In this document: in pieces, positions 24,316 to 32,652 of the stretch | Numbering within the stretch: position 1 is the stretch's first letter | Layout of the letters: every line of letters begins with the position of its first letter | Origin: JAWLCA01 sp050485905 | GTDB taxonomy: Bacteria; Pseudomonadota; Alphaproteobacteria; Rhodobacterales; Rhodobacteraceae | Assembly (NCBI GenBank): GCA_050485905.1 | Contig: JBJHCH010000009.1 | Coordinates: 1-50,054, forward strand | Direction: 5' to 3' | Length of the DNA stretch: 50,054 nt | The notes under the pieces: generated by a model | Told to the model about the DNA's origin: nothing | The model's input: the letters and a program-made list of their open reading frames with translations, nothing else | Database searches by the model: none | Made by a program: the position numbers and the translations under genes

Positions 24316-24886
24316 TTGGCCCTTCGGCACGCTGACGCCGATGAATTACGGCGCGATCCTTGCCGATCCACCATGGTCCTATGTGATGCGGTCCGACAAG
24401 GGGCTCGCGAAGTCGCCCGAGGCGCATTACGCCACGATGGACGAGGCCGCGATCGCCGCCCTGCCGGTGTCGCATCTGGCCGGACCGGACTGCCTGCTGT
24501 TCCTGTGGACGACCTGGCCGCACCTGCCGCAGGCGCAGCGCGTGATGCAGGCCTGGGGCTTCGCCTACAAGACCGGTGGTGCCTGGGTGAAGCGCACGCG
24601 GCGCCACTGGGGGCCGGCCTTCGGCACCGGCTACATCCTGCGATCGGCAACCGAGCCGTTCCTGATCGGCACGATCGGCAGCCCGGAAATCCGCGACCGC
24701 GCGGTCCGCAACCTGCTTCTGGATGCCACGCGGCGCGAGCACAGCCGCAAGCCCCCCGAGGCACGCGCGCTGATCGAGCGGTTGTTGCCGCAGGCCCATG
24801 CCTGCGAGCTGTTCGCGCGCGAGCCGTGGCCCGGCCACGCCGTGTGGGGCAACGAGACCGATCGCTTTGCCCGGGGGGCGGCATGA
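24308..24886 (+). CDS. MT-A70-type adenine methyltransferase
   Basis: A 192-residue methyltransferase. The catalytic DPPW is at residues 20-23 (ILADPPW), followed by AHYATMDEAAIAALPV and FLLWTTWPHLPQA-type motifs and HSRKPPEARALIE, all standard for MT-A70 family enzymes in phages. It should methylate adenine N6 in DNA, probably to protect phage DNA from restriction, which is the job Mom does differently in Mu. It uses a GTG start overlapping the gemA stop. Confidence 0.88.
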   Translation: MTDWPFGTLTPMNYGAILADPPWSYVMRSDKGLAKSPEAHYATMDEAAIAALPVSHLAGPDCLLFLWTTWPHLPQAQRVMQAWGFAYKTGGAWVKRTRRHWGPAFGTGYILRSATEPFLIGTIGSPEIRDRAVRNLLLDATRREHSRKPPEARALIERLLPQAHACELFAREPWPGHAVWGNETDRFARGAA

Positions 24887-25251
24887 CCCTGCCCCCGCCG
24901 CCCGCCCATGTCGCACCCTATGTGCGCGTCCTCGGCATCGATGGCGCGGTGGAGTTCCTGCTGACCTTTGGCGGCAGCGAGGTCTACTGGCCGGCCAATG
25001 CCAAGGGCCGGTCGCGGGTGGCCGAACACCTTGGCCGCCGCCGGGCCGAAGCACTTGCCGCCGAGATCGGCACCCTGAAGAGTCGCGTCCCCACCGCGAA
25101 ACCCTGGATCGCGTCCGTGTGGCACGCAAAGGGCTTGCCCGTTGCCGAGATCGCCCGCAGACTGCACGTCACCGATGTCACGGTGCGCGCCTGGAAGCGC
25201 GCACAGGGCAGCACGCGCAACCCCGATCCCCGGCAGATGCGCCTGTTCTGA
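24883..25251 (+). CDS. Mor-like transcription activator
   Basis: A 122-residue protein. The phrase FLLTFGGSEVYWPANAKGRSRVAEHLG resembles the dimerisation beta-strand region of Mor/C proteins, and LPVAEIARRLHVTDVTVRAWKRA is a C-terminal helix-turn-helix. It is the last early gene, 106 bp before the lysis operon, the place of mor/C in Mu-like phages. No second activator is seen, so this single protein probably turns on the late promoters at 25.27 and 33.28 kb. Confidence 0.75.
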   Translation: MTLPPPPAHVAPYVRVLGIDGAVEFLLTFGGSEVYWPANAKGRSRVAEHLGRRRAEALAAEIGTLKSRVPTAKPWIASVWHAKGLPVAEIARRLHVTDVTVRAWKRAQGSTRNPDPRQMRLF

Positions 25252-25259
25252 ACCCCATC

Positions 25260-25280
25260 CCCAAACCCCTGCGGATGTAA
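25260..25280 (+). promoter_or_regulatory. putative late-activator site upstream of lysis genes
   Basis: The stretch CCAAACCCCTGCGGATGTAA, 78 bp before the endolysin start, shares TGCGGATGTAA and several flanking bases with a site upstream of the protease/head operon at 33.28 kb. The equivalent places in Mu carry the C-dependent promoters Plys and PI. No good sigma-70 boxes are seen here, as expected for an activator-dependent promoter. Confidence 0.6.
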
Positions 25281-25357
25281 GCCCGCGCGCCTTGCGGGGC
25301 ACAGTTGCCCCATGTTTCCGCCCAGGCGGAGCCCCGTGCGCGACGAAAGGCCCGATC

Positions 25358-26266
25358 ATGACCAGCAGGACAACCAGCCGCATGGGGATCGGCTTTCTGG
25401 AACGCCACGAGGGCGTGGTGCTGAAGGCCTATCGCTGCCCGGCCGGGGTCTGGACGATCGGGGCCGGCCTGACCGCAGGGTCGGGCGTGGTCAAGCCGTT
25501 CGCCGGCCAGACCATCACGGCCGAGGAGGCCAGCCGGCTGCTGGCGCTGGCGCTGGCACGCAACTACGAGCCGCGGGTGAACGCCGCGATGCCGGGCGCC
25601 AACCAGGTGGAGTTCGACGCTGGCGTCAGCTTCGATTTCAACACCGGCGCGATTCACCGCGCCACCTGGGCCGCGCGCTGGCGCAAGGGCGGCTGGGCGG
25701 GTGTGAAGGCGGGGCTCAATGCCTGGGTGAAGGGCGGCGGCAAGGTCCTGCCCGGCCTGCAGCGCCGCCGGGCCGAGGAGTACGAGCTGATGACCCGCGG
25801 CGTCTATGGCGGCGAGGTGGCGCAGGCGCGGAGCCGCGGCACCCGCCACGCGCGCTTCGTGCTGGAGCTGAGCTGGGCGGAGATCGCGGCAATGCGCGAG
25901 GGCCTGCGCAAGCTGGGCTACGATCCCGGGGCCGAGGAAGGCGAGGTTCTGCAGGACTGCGTCAAGACCTTCCAGCGCGACCACGACCTGACCGTCGACG
26001 GAATCGTCGGCCGCGCGACGCTGTCGACGCTGCAGCGCCGGCTGGATGCGCGGGTGCAGGCCGCGGCGCCCGCCGCTGCCACCGCCGGCGGCGCGGCGGA
26101 GACGGCCGCGCCCGATATCGCCGGCCTGCCGGACTGGGCGGGCCCCGCGATCGTTGCGGTGGCGCTGATCTGGGGCCTGTGGGTGGCGTGGCGCTACCGC
26201 GACGTGATCGCGGCAAAGGTTCAGCGCCTGGCCCCGCGCATCGCGGAAAGACTGAGGAGTATCTGA
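25358..26266 (+). CDS. GH24 endolysin with peptidoglycan-binding domain and C-terminal TM
   Basis: A 302-residue muramidase that degrades peptidoglycan at lysis. The GH24 catalytic triad fits E-x8-C-x5-T: Glu18, Cys27, Thr33 (ERHEG...YRCPAGVWTIG), the form with Cys in place of Asp found in some phage lysozymes. A peptidoglycan-binding-1 type domain follows (about 165-230, LRKLGYDP...TVDGIVGRATLSTLQ). A transmembrane helix lies at about 262-281. A membrane anchor at the C-terminus is unusual for an endolysin and suggests membrane-tethered release control. AAGG lies 8 bases before the ATG. Confidence 0.88.
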   Translation: MTSRTTSRMGIGFLERHEGVVLKAYRCPAGVWTIGAGLTAGSGVVKPFAGQTITAEEASRLLALALARNYEPRVNAAMPGANQVEFDAGVSFDFNTGAIHRATWAARWRKGGWAGVKAGLNAWVKGGGKVLPGLQRRRAEEYELMTRGVYGGEVAQARSRGTRHARFVLELSWAEIAAMREGLRKLGYDPGAEEGEVLQDCVKTFQRDHDLTVDGIVGRATLSTLQRRLDARVQAAAPAAATAGGAAETAAPDIAGLPDWAGPAIVAVALIWGLWVAWRYRDVIAAKVQRLAPRIAERLRSI

Positions 26267-26779
26267 ATGAGTGCGATCGCAACCCTGGCCGGCGGGATCG
26301 GCGCGAAACTCGTGGAACAGGCGCTTGCCCGTCGGATCGGCGCCGGCAATGCCAACCTGGCCCGCCAGATGGCCGAGGCCGTCGCGGAGCGCGCCGGCGT
26401 GCCGCTGGGCGAGATCGAGACCGCGGCGGCGCGCGATCCCGAGCGGGTGACGGCCGCGATCCGCGAGGTCGAGGCCGAGGTCGCGCCGCATCTGGTCGCG
26501 CTTTACGCCCGGGAGCTGGAGACGAAGGCGGCGATGTTCGAGGCGGAACGCGGCGAGCCGTTGTGGGTGCGCGCCTGGCGGCCGCTGGGCATGTACGGGC
26601 TGGGCATCCTGTGGTTCTGGAACCTGATCGTTCTGCATGTCGCCAATGCCGTCTGGAAGATCGCGCTGCCGCCCACCGACCTTGGCGTGCTGATGCAGCT
26701 CAGCGCCCTTTACATGACCCTTTACATGGGCGGGCACACCGTCAAGGACGTCGCGAAGCAGTGGAAACCGGGCCGGTGA
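26267..26779 (+). CDS. 3TM-type holin
   Basis: A 170-residue protein of the 3TM holin family (also in gene transfer agents). The N-terminal half is amphipathic and acidic. The C-terminal half has hydrophobic segments around WVRAWRPLGMYGLGILWFWNLIVLHVA (about 101-127) and LMQLSALYMTLYMGG (about 143-157). It should form membrane lesions that release or activate the endolysin. The start directly abuts the endolysin stop. Confidence 0.8.
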   Translation: MSAIATLAGGIGAKLVEQALARRIGAGNANLARQMAEAVAERAGVPLGEIETAAARDPERVTAAIREVEAEVAPHLVALYARELETKAAMFEAERGEPLWVRAWRPLGMYGLGILWFWNLIVLHVANAVWKIALPPTDLGVLMQLSALYMTLYMGGHTVKDVAKQWKPGR

Positions 26780-26790
26780 GCGGGGCGGAG

Positions 26791-27162
26791 ATGGACATCG
26801 CCCCGCTGATCGCCTGGGCCGTCGGTCTTACGGCGCTTCTGTCCTTTGGCACCACCGTCTGGAACCTGGTGAACTCGGGCTCGAAACGGAACGCGACTGC
26901 GATCGCCGAACTGCGGCGCGTGCAGGAAGAGCGCCGGGCCCGGATGGACCGGCACGATGCCCGGCTCGTCGCGCTGGAGAACACGCTGCTGAACATGCCG
27001 GGCAAGGACGACATCCATTCGCTGCACCTCGGCATGTCGGACCTGCGCGGCGACATGCGCGAGGTCCGCGCGGTGATGGACGGCAACCACAAGATCATGC
27101 AGCGCCTCGAGGCGATCGTGACGCGGCACGAGGATCACCTGCTGGACGGGAAGAGCCGATGA
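26791..27162 (+). CDS. DUF2730 family protein, membrane-anchored coiled coil
   Basis: A 123-residue protein with an N-terminal transmembrane segment (MDIAPLIAWAVGLTALLSFGTTVWNLV) followed by a coiled coil (AELRRVQEERRARMDRHDARLVALENTLL) and a charged tail. DUF2730 members occupy this spot in many Mu-like phages; a spanin-like or lysis-accessory role is suspected. A GTG at 26776 overlapping the holin stop is an alternative start adding five residues. Confidence 0.78.
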   Translation: MDIAPLIAWAVGLTALLSFGTTVWNLVNSGSKRNATAIAELRRVQEERRARMDRHDARLVALENTLLNMPGKDDIHSLHLGMSDLRGDMREVRAVMDGNHKIMQRLEAIVTRHEDHLLDGKSR

Positions 27163-27458
27163 ACGATTACGCCGAGACCCTGCGCCGCCACCGCCGCATC
27201 GCGATCCTGCGCCACCTCGAAGCCTGCGCCGAGTACACCAGCAACGCGTCGATCCTGCAGAGCGTGCTGATGGGCGTGGGGGTCACGTCCACCCGCGACC
27301 AGGTCGTGACCGAGTTGAGCTGGCTGCGCGAGCAGGGCTTCGTCGAGTACGAGGACCGGGCCGACTTCCTGGTGGTGTCCGCGACCGGGCGGGGGGTCGA
27401 GATCGCCCGCGGGCTGGCCACGCACCCGGAGATCCAGCGCCCCAGCCCGAGGCGCTGA
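27159..27458 (+). CDS. VpaChn25_0724-like winged-helix phage protein
   Basis: A 99-residue protein resembling the VpaChn25_0724 family found before the small terminase in Mu-like phages. RRIAILRHLEACAEYTSNASILQSVL and STRDQVVTELSWLREQGFVEYEDRADFLVVSATGRGVEIARG form a winged helix of ArsR shape. It overlaps DUF2730 by 4 bp. Role unknown, possibly late regulation or packaging. Confidence 0.75.
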   Translation: MNDYAETLRRHRRIAILRHLEACAEYTSNASILQSVLMGVGVTSTRDQVVTELSWLREQGFVEYEDRADFLVVSATGRGVEIARGLATHPEIQRPSPRR

Positions 27459-27459
27459 G

Positions 27460-27999
27460 ATGCCGCCGCCCCGCAAGGTCGATCTGTTGCCTGCCGACCT
27501 GAAGCGCTGGCTTCAGGAGGAGATGCGGGCCCGCGGCTTCGGCGGTTACGAGGAGCTGGCCGAGGCGCTGAACTTCCGGCTCGAGGAAGCGGGCCAGGAG
27601 CTGCGCATCCGCAAGAGCGCGCTGCACGCCTATGGGCAGGAATACGAGCAGTTCGTGAAATACCAGGACGAGGCCAGCGCCTGGGCCGCGGGATGGATGG
27701 CCGACAACGGGCTCGAGGAAGAGGCCAAGCGCCACAACGTGCTGTTCCAGATGATCACCACGCTCGCGTTCAAGGTGATGCAGGCGCAGATGAGCCGAGA
27801 GGCCGACGAGATCGACCCGAAGGAGCTGCACTTCCTTGGCCGGATGCTGAAGGACGTGATGGCGTCGTCTGGAATTCGCGAGCAGCTGACCAAGGCGTTG
27901 CGCGCGGAACAGGCGAAACGGCTGGAGGAGGCGGTGGCGGGCGGCGACATCGACGCGATCGCGGCCGAGAAGGCGCGGCGCATCCTGGGCTTCGGCTGA
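27460..27999 (+). CDS. DUF3486 small terminase subunit (Mu gp27)
   Basis: A 179-residue DUF3486 protein, the putative small terminase that recognises phage DNA for packaging. The opening KVDLLPADLKRWLQEEMRARGFGGYEELAEALN (with a helix-turn-helix) and IRKSALHAYGQEYEQF are typical. It stands two genes before the large terminase. Confidence 0.88.
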   Translation: MPPPRKVDLLPADLKRWLQEEMRARGFGGYEELAEALNFRLEEAGQELRIRKSALHAYGQEYEQFVKYQDEASAWAAGWMADNGLEEEAKRHNVLFQMITTLAFKVMQAQMSREADEIDPKELHFLGRMLKDVMASSGIREQLTKALRAEQAKRLEEAVAGGDIDAIAAEKARRILGFG

Positions 28000-28205
28000 T
28001 GGTCGATCGTCCCACACGCGACAAGCTGTTCGCAGTTGTGCCGCTGGCGATCGCCATGAAGGCCGCCATGCTCGATGCGGGCGAAACCTCGGCCGAAGCC
28101 GAGTGTCCGGAGTGCGGCGGCACGTTTCGCGCCAGGTTGGCCGGTCCGCGAAACCACGTGCGAGGCGCGTGCGAGAAGCCCGGCTGCCTGAGGTTCATAG
28201 AATGA
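27999..28205 (+). CDS. small zinc-ribbon-like protein
   Basis: A 68-residue protein between the two terminase genes, overlapping both (TGATG and ATGA). CPECGGTFRARLAGPRNHVRGACEKPGC shows two cysteine pairs, so a zinc knuckle is likely. The function is unknown; it may be a packaging accessory. Confidence 0.65.
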   Translation: MVDRPTRDKLFAVVPLAIAMKAAMLDAGETSAEAECPECGGTFRARLAGPRNHVRGACEKPGCLRFIE

Positions 28206-29653
28206 GCGCCCCCTTCGCCGCCCGTCCCGTCGTCGACTTCCTGCCCTACCAGCGCGGCTGGATCGCCGACCAGAGCCGGTTCAAGATCGGCATGTTCGCC
28301 CGACAGACCGGCAAGACGTTCTCGACCTGCGGCGAATGCGTCGACGACGCCTTCCAGGGCTGGGCCGAGGACCGGCGCACGCGCTGGGTCATCCTGAGCC
28401 GCGGCGAGCGCCAGGCGGCGGAGGCGATGACCGAGGTGATCAAGCCCTTCACGCGCGCCTTCTACGAGGTCTACAACACCCTGGTGAAGGGTGGCGAGCC
28501 GCGCTTCGAGGAGGGAGAGTTCCGCGCGCCCCAGGAAAAGGGGCCCGATGCCGTCTACAAGGCGCTGGAGGTCGCGTTTCCGAACGGCAGCCGGATCACC
28601 GCCCTGCCCGCCAATCCCGACACCGCGCGGGGGTTTTCGGCCAACGTGATCCTGGACGAGTTCGCGTTCCATGCGAAGAGCCGCGACATCTGGGCGGCAC
28701 TCTTCCCGGTGGTCTCGAAGGGCGGGCAGAAGCTGCGCGTGATCTCGACCCCGAACGGCAAGGGCAACAAGTTCTACGAGCTGATGACGGCCGAGGATTC
28801 GGTCTGGTCGCGCCACGTGGTCGATATCTACGAGGCGGTGCGCCAGGGGCTGGACCGCGACGTGGACATGCTGCGCCGGGGCATGGCCGACGAGGACGCC
28901 TGGGCGCAGGAATACGAGCTGAAGTGGCTCGACGAGGCCAGCGCCTGGCTGGATTACGACCTGATCAGCTCGGTCGAGCATGCCGACGCGGGCAAGCCCG
29001 AGCACTACCAGGGAGGCATGTGCTTTGTCGGCGTCGATATCGCTGCCCGCAACGACCTGTTCGTGATCTGGGTGGCCGAGCTGGTGGGCGACGTGCTGTG
29101 GACACGCGAGATCATCGCGCGGCGCCGGATCAGCTTTGCCGAGCAGGATGCGCTTCTGGACGACGTCTTTCGCCGCTACCGCGTGGTGCGCGCCCGCATG
29201 GACCAGACCGGAATGGGCGAGAAGCCGGTCGAGGACGCCAAGCGCCGTCACGGCGAGTTGCGTGTCGAGGGCGTGCTGTTCTCGACCGCGAGCAAGCTCG
29301 ATCACGCCACGGCGCTGAAGGAGCGCTTCCAGGACCGCCGCATGCGCATCCCGGCCGGCGACCCGGTGCTGCGCGCAGACCTGCACGCGATCAGGAGCCA
29401 GACCGGGATCACCGGGAACCGCCGCCTGATCGCCGACGGCGACACCGACGGCCATGCCGACCGGTTCTGGGCGGCCGCCCTTTGCGCCGGCGCGGCGCGG
29501 CTGGAGTACCAGGCGTTCGAGTACCGCCCCGCGCCCCCGCTGCGCGAGGCGCAGGTTTCTGGCCGGATGTCCGACCTGCCCGACGAGGGCGGCGGCGAAC
29601 GGCCGTGGTGGCGCGAACCGCTGGGCGCGCGCCTGACAGGAGGTCTGGGATGA
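28202..29653 (+). CDS. large terminase subunit (Mu gp28-like)
   Basis: A 483-residue packaging motor. The ATPase has Walker A ARQTGKT (33-39) and Walker B VILDEFAF (149-156). The C-terminal RNase H-like nuclease has VGVDIAARNDLFVIWV (near 278) as the first acidic strand and ends with HADRFWAAAL. Sequence style matches Mu gp28, which cuts headful packages that include flanking host DNA. Confidence 0.93.
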   Translation: MSAPFAARPVVDFLPYQRGWIADQSRFKIGMFARQTGKTFSTCGECVDDAFQGWAEDRRTRWVILSRGERQAAEAMTEVIKPFTRAFYEVYNTLVKGGEPRFEEGEFRAPQEKGPDAVYKALEVAFPNGSRITALPANPDTARGFSANVILDEFAFHAKSRDIWAALFPVVSKGGQKLRVISTPNGKGNKFYELMTAEDSVWSRHVVDIYEAVRQGLDRDVDMLRRGMADEDAWAQEYELKWLDEASAWLDYDLISSVEHADAGKPEHYQGGMCFVGVDIAARNDLFVIWVAELVGDVLWTREIIARRRISFAEQDALLDDVFRRYRVVRARMDQTGMGEKPVEDAKRRHGELRVEGVLFSTASKLDHATALKERFQDRRMRIPAGDPVLRADLHAIRSQTGITGNRRLIADGDTDGHADRFWAAALCAGAARLEYQAFEYRPAPPLREAQVSGRMSDLPDEGGGERPWWREPLGARLTGGLG

Positions 29654-31320
29654 AGCAACCGGTACTGCTGGATCGCTGGGGCCGCCCGGTACGGCGCGCC
29701 GAGCTGAAGGGCGAGATCGCGGCCCCGACCGTGGGCGGGGTGCGCAGCCCGATCTCCGGCTATCCGGCCGACGGGCTGAACCCGGTGCGGCTGGCGGGCA
29801 TCCTGCGCGCGGCCGATGCCGGCGATCCCGTCCAGTACCTGGAACTGGCCGAGACGATCGAGGAACGCGATCCGCATTACCTGGGCGTGCTGGGCACCCG
29901 GCGCCGCGCGGTGGCGCAGATCGACATCACGGTCGAGGCGGCGTCCGACGCGCCCGAGGACGTGGCGCGCGCGGACCGGGTGCGCGACTGGCTGAAGCGC
30001 GACGAACTGACCGAGGAGCTGTTCGACATCCTGGACTGCATCGGCAAGGGCTACAGCTTCACCGAGATCGTCTGGGACACGTCCGAGGGCCAGTGGCAGC
30101 CGGGGCGGCTGGAATGGCGCGACCCGCGCTGGTTCCGGTTCGCACGCCATGACCTTGCCACGCCGATGATGCTGGACGAGCATGGCGCCGAGGTCGAGCT
30201 GCCGCCGTTCCGCTTCATCTTCTCGGCGATCCGCGCAAAGTCGGGGATCCTGCTGCGGTCGGGGCTGGCGCGCACCGCGGCCTGGGCCTGGATGTTCAAG
30301 GCCTTCATCCAGCGCGACTGGGCGATCTTCACCCAGACCTACGGCCAGCCGCTGCGCGTGGGCAAGTTCGGCCCCGGCGCGTCGGAGCGCGACAAGGACA
30401 CGCTGTTCACGGCCGTGGCGAACATCGCCGGCGACTGCGCCGCGATCATCCCCGAGTCGATGTCGATCGACTTCGTGGAGACCAAGTCGATCGGCGCCAC
30501 GTCGGACCTCTACGAGCGCCGCGCCGACTGGCTGGACCGGCAGGTATCCAAGGCGGTGCTGGGCCAGACGGCGACGACCGACGCCATCGCCGGCGGCCAC
30601 GCGGTGGGCCAGGAGCACCGCCTGGTGCAGGAGGATATCGAGCGCGCCGATGCCCGCGCCCTGTCGGCGATCCTGAACCGCGACCTGGTGCGGCCCTGGA
30701 TGGACCTGGAGTTCGGGCCGTCGAAAGCCTATCCGCGGCTGATCATCGCCCGGCCCGAGCAGGAGAACCTGTCCGGCATGACCGAGGCGCTGGCGAAACT
30801 GGTGCCGCTGGGTCTGGAGGTGGAACAGGGCGAGGTGCGCGACCGTCTGGGCTTTGCCGAACCGGCTGCGGGCGCCGCGATCCTGGGCGCGAAACAGGTC
30901 GAAACCGGGGGGCGCGGGGGCCAGATTCCCCCCGATGACGCCGGCACAACCGACCCCGAGGAACGGGCTTCGAAAATTAAACGGGTTTCCGGCGAAATTA
31001 AAGGGGGTGAGGGGTCTTCGGGTACCGACACCGCCCTTCAGACGGAAGGCCCCTCAGCGGGCCGCTCAGCGCCTCTGACGCCGGAGGCCGAATTGGCCGA
31101 TCGGATGGAGATCGAGGCCGCGCCGGAGGTCGCGCGGATCATCGAGCGGATCGAGGAGATGCTGGCGGCCGCCAGCAGCCTCGAGGAGTTCCGCGAGATG
31201 CTGCTGGCGGGCTTTCCCGGGATCGACGCCGGCCGCCTGGCCGGCCGGCTGGCGCAGGGGATGATCGCGGCGCATGCCGCGGGCCGCGTCGCGGTCGAGC
31301 AAGCTGCCGACGATACCTGA
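29650..31320 (+). CDS. DUF935 portal protein (Mu gp29)
   Basis: A 556-residue DUF935 portal protein forming the dodecameric DNA gate of the head. Hallmarks are AETIEERDPHYLGVLGTRRRAVAQI (near 75-100), DILDCIGKGYSFTEIVWD (near 126), and LGQTATTDAIAGGHAVGQEH (near 302). A low-complexity linker around residues 440-475 is encoded by unusually AT-rich DNA with an imperfect repeat (30971-31007). It overlaps the terminase by 4 bp. Confidence 0.93.
   Translation: MKQPVLLDRWGRPVRRAELKGEIAAPTVGGVRSPISGYPADGLNPVRLAGILRAADAGDPVQYLELAETIEERDPHYLGVLGTRRRAVAQIDITVEAASDAPEDVARADRVRDWLKRDELTEELFDILDCIGKGYSFTEIVWDTSEGQWQPGRLEWRDPRWFRFARHDLATPMMLDEHGAEVELPPFRFIFSAIRAKSGILLRSGLARTAAWAWMFKAFIQRDWAIFTQTYGQPLRVGKFGPGASERDKDTLFTAVANIAGDCAAIIPESMSIDFVETKSIGATSDLYERRADWLDRQVSKAVLGQTATTDAIAGGHAVGQEHRLVQEDIERADARALSAILNRDLVRPWMDLEFGPSKAYPRLIIARPEQENLSGMTEALAKLVPLGLEVEQGEVRDRLGFAEPAAGAAILGAKQVETGGRGGQIPPDDAGTTDPEERASKIKRVSGEIKGGEGSSGTDTALQTEGPSAGRSAPLTPEAELADRMEIEAAPEVARIIERIEEMLAAASSLEEFREMLLAGFPGIDAGRLAGRLAQGMIAAHAAGRVAVEQAADDT
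30971..31007 (+). repeat. AT-rich imperfect direct repeat inside the portal gene
   Basis: CGAAAATTAAACGGG (30971-30985) is repeated as CGAAATTAAAGGGGG (30993-31007), 22 bp apart. The codons AAA and ATT used here are rare in the surrounding genes. The encoded piece (KIKRVSGEIKGG) falls in a linker, so extra sequence would be tolerated. Confidence 0.6.
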
Positions 31321-32482
31321 CAAGGGCCCGTTGAAGGGGGCCTTCAACCGCCCCTTCGCCGAACAGGTCGCTGCCTTCCGCACGCGCCTGGGCGAGTTGG
31401 TCCCGACCGCCCGATGGGACGACATCAGCCGCAGCGCCCACGACCGCGCCTTCATGGTCGCGGGCGCGATGAAGGCCGACCTGCTGGCGGACCTGGCCGG
31501 CGCGGTCGACAAGGCGGTGTCGCAGGGCACGGGCCTGGAGGCGTTCCGTACCGAGTTCCGCGAGATCGTCACGCGCCGCGGCTGGCACGGCTGGACCGGC
31601 GAGGGCACGAAGGCAGGCGAGGCCTGGCGCACGCGGGTGATCTATCGCACCAACATGGCGACGAGCTATGCCGCGGGCCGGCGCGCCCAGCTCGAGGAGG
31701 GCGGCTATCCGCTCTGGGTCTATCGCCACGGCGGATCGCGCGATCCGCGGCCCGAGCACCTGGCCTGGGACGGGCTGACCCTGCCCGCCGATCACGAGTT
31801 CTGGGCGACGCACAGCCCGCCCAATGGATGGGGTTGCAGCTGCTACGTGCTGGGCGCGCGCAGCGAGCGCGGCGCCGCGCGCCTGGGCGGCAACCCGGAG
31901 GTGGAGCCGGGCGAGAACTGGAAGCGCCCCGACCCGCGCACCGGGGCGCCGAAGGGGCTGGACAGGGGCTGGGACTACGCGCCCGGCGCCAGCGCGACCG
32001 ACGCGATCCTGAGCTTGCGCGACAAGCTGGACCACCTGCCCGAGCGGCCGTCGATCGACCTGATCCGGGACTGGCTGGCGATACCCGCCTTCGGGGCCTG
32101 GCTGCAGGCGCCGGCGGGCCGCTGGCCGCTGGCGCGCCTGGCCGAGGCCGACGCCCGCGCGATCGGGGCGCGGGTGACCGTCGCCGACCTGTCGGCCGAG
32201 ACCGCGCTGAAGCAGCTGCGCGAGCATCCCGAACTGACGGCCGCGGATTATGCGCAGGCGCAGGCCGTGGTGTCGTCGGCGACGCGCAAGGTGAAGGACG
32301 GTGAGCGCAGCCTGATCTTTGTCCGGGAAGTGGACGACAGCGACCGGGACGGCGGCCATGTCCTGGTCGTGAAGGCAACCCTGAGCGGAGAGGGGCTGTT
32401 CATCACCAGCTTCCGCCGCCTGAGCCGCAGGCAGGCGCGCCGCGACGCGGAGATCGCCAAGCTGCTGCGACGAGGGGAGTGA
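31274..32482 (+). CDS. MuF-type head morphogenesis protein with C-terminal toxin-like domain
   Basis: A 402-residue protein (Mu gp30/gpF). The MuF domain includes GTGLEAFRTEFREIVTRRGWHGWTGEG, VIYRTNMATSYAAGRRAQL and HLAWDGLTLPADHEFWATHSPPNGWGCSCY. The last 90 or so residues (LSAETALKQLREHPELTAADYAQAQAVVSSATRKV, then HVLVVKATLSGEGLFITSFRRLSRRQARRD) look like the Barnase/EndoU/colicin E5-D/RelE-like nuclease fold (PBECR) often fused to MuF proteins. The start overlaps the portal gene by 47 bp; a TTG at 31331 would avoid most of this. Confidence 0.85.
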   Translation: MPRAASRSSKLPTIPDKGPLKGAFNRPFAEQVAAFRTRLGELVPTARWDDISRSAHDRAFMVAGAMKADLLADLAGAVDKAVSQGTGLEAFRTEFREIVTRRGWHGWTGEGTKAGEAWRTRVIYRTNMATSYAAGRRAQLEEGGYPLWVYRHGGSRDPRPEHLAWDGLTLPADHEFWATHSPPNGWGCSCYVLGARSERGAARLGGNPEVEPGENWKRPDPRTGAPKGLDRGWDYAPGASATDAILSLRDKLDHLPERPSIDLIRDWLAIPAFGAWLQAPAGRWPLARLAEADARAIGARVTVADLSAETALKQLREHPELTAADYAQAQAVVSSATRKVKDGERSLIFVREVDDSDRDGGHVLVVKATLSGEGLFITSFRRLSRRQARRDAEIAKLLRRGE

Positions 32483-32652
32483 TGGGGCCGCACCTGACCG
32501 GCCCCGTGGATCCTGCCCGATGGACTCCCCTTCCCATCGCAAGGGCGGCGTGTCGCCCCGACCAGTGAGTATCCTGGCCAACCTTCCGGGTCAGGCGCCC
32601 GTCAGCATTCGCAGGGAGATTTTGCGGCAGCACCTTCATCGGAGGATAGCAC

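Noticed and set aside
32484..32505. Hairpin GGGGCCG/CGGCCCC after the MuF gene
   Set aside because: Only 7 bp, 8-nt loop and no T-run; not called a terminator in DNA this GC-rich.
32482..32568. 28-codon frame after the MuF gene (TGATG overlap)
   Set aside because: No ribosome binding site support beyond the overlap, no recognisable product, and random frames of this size are common here.
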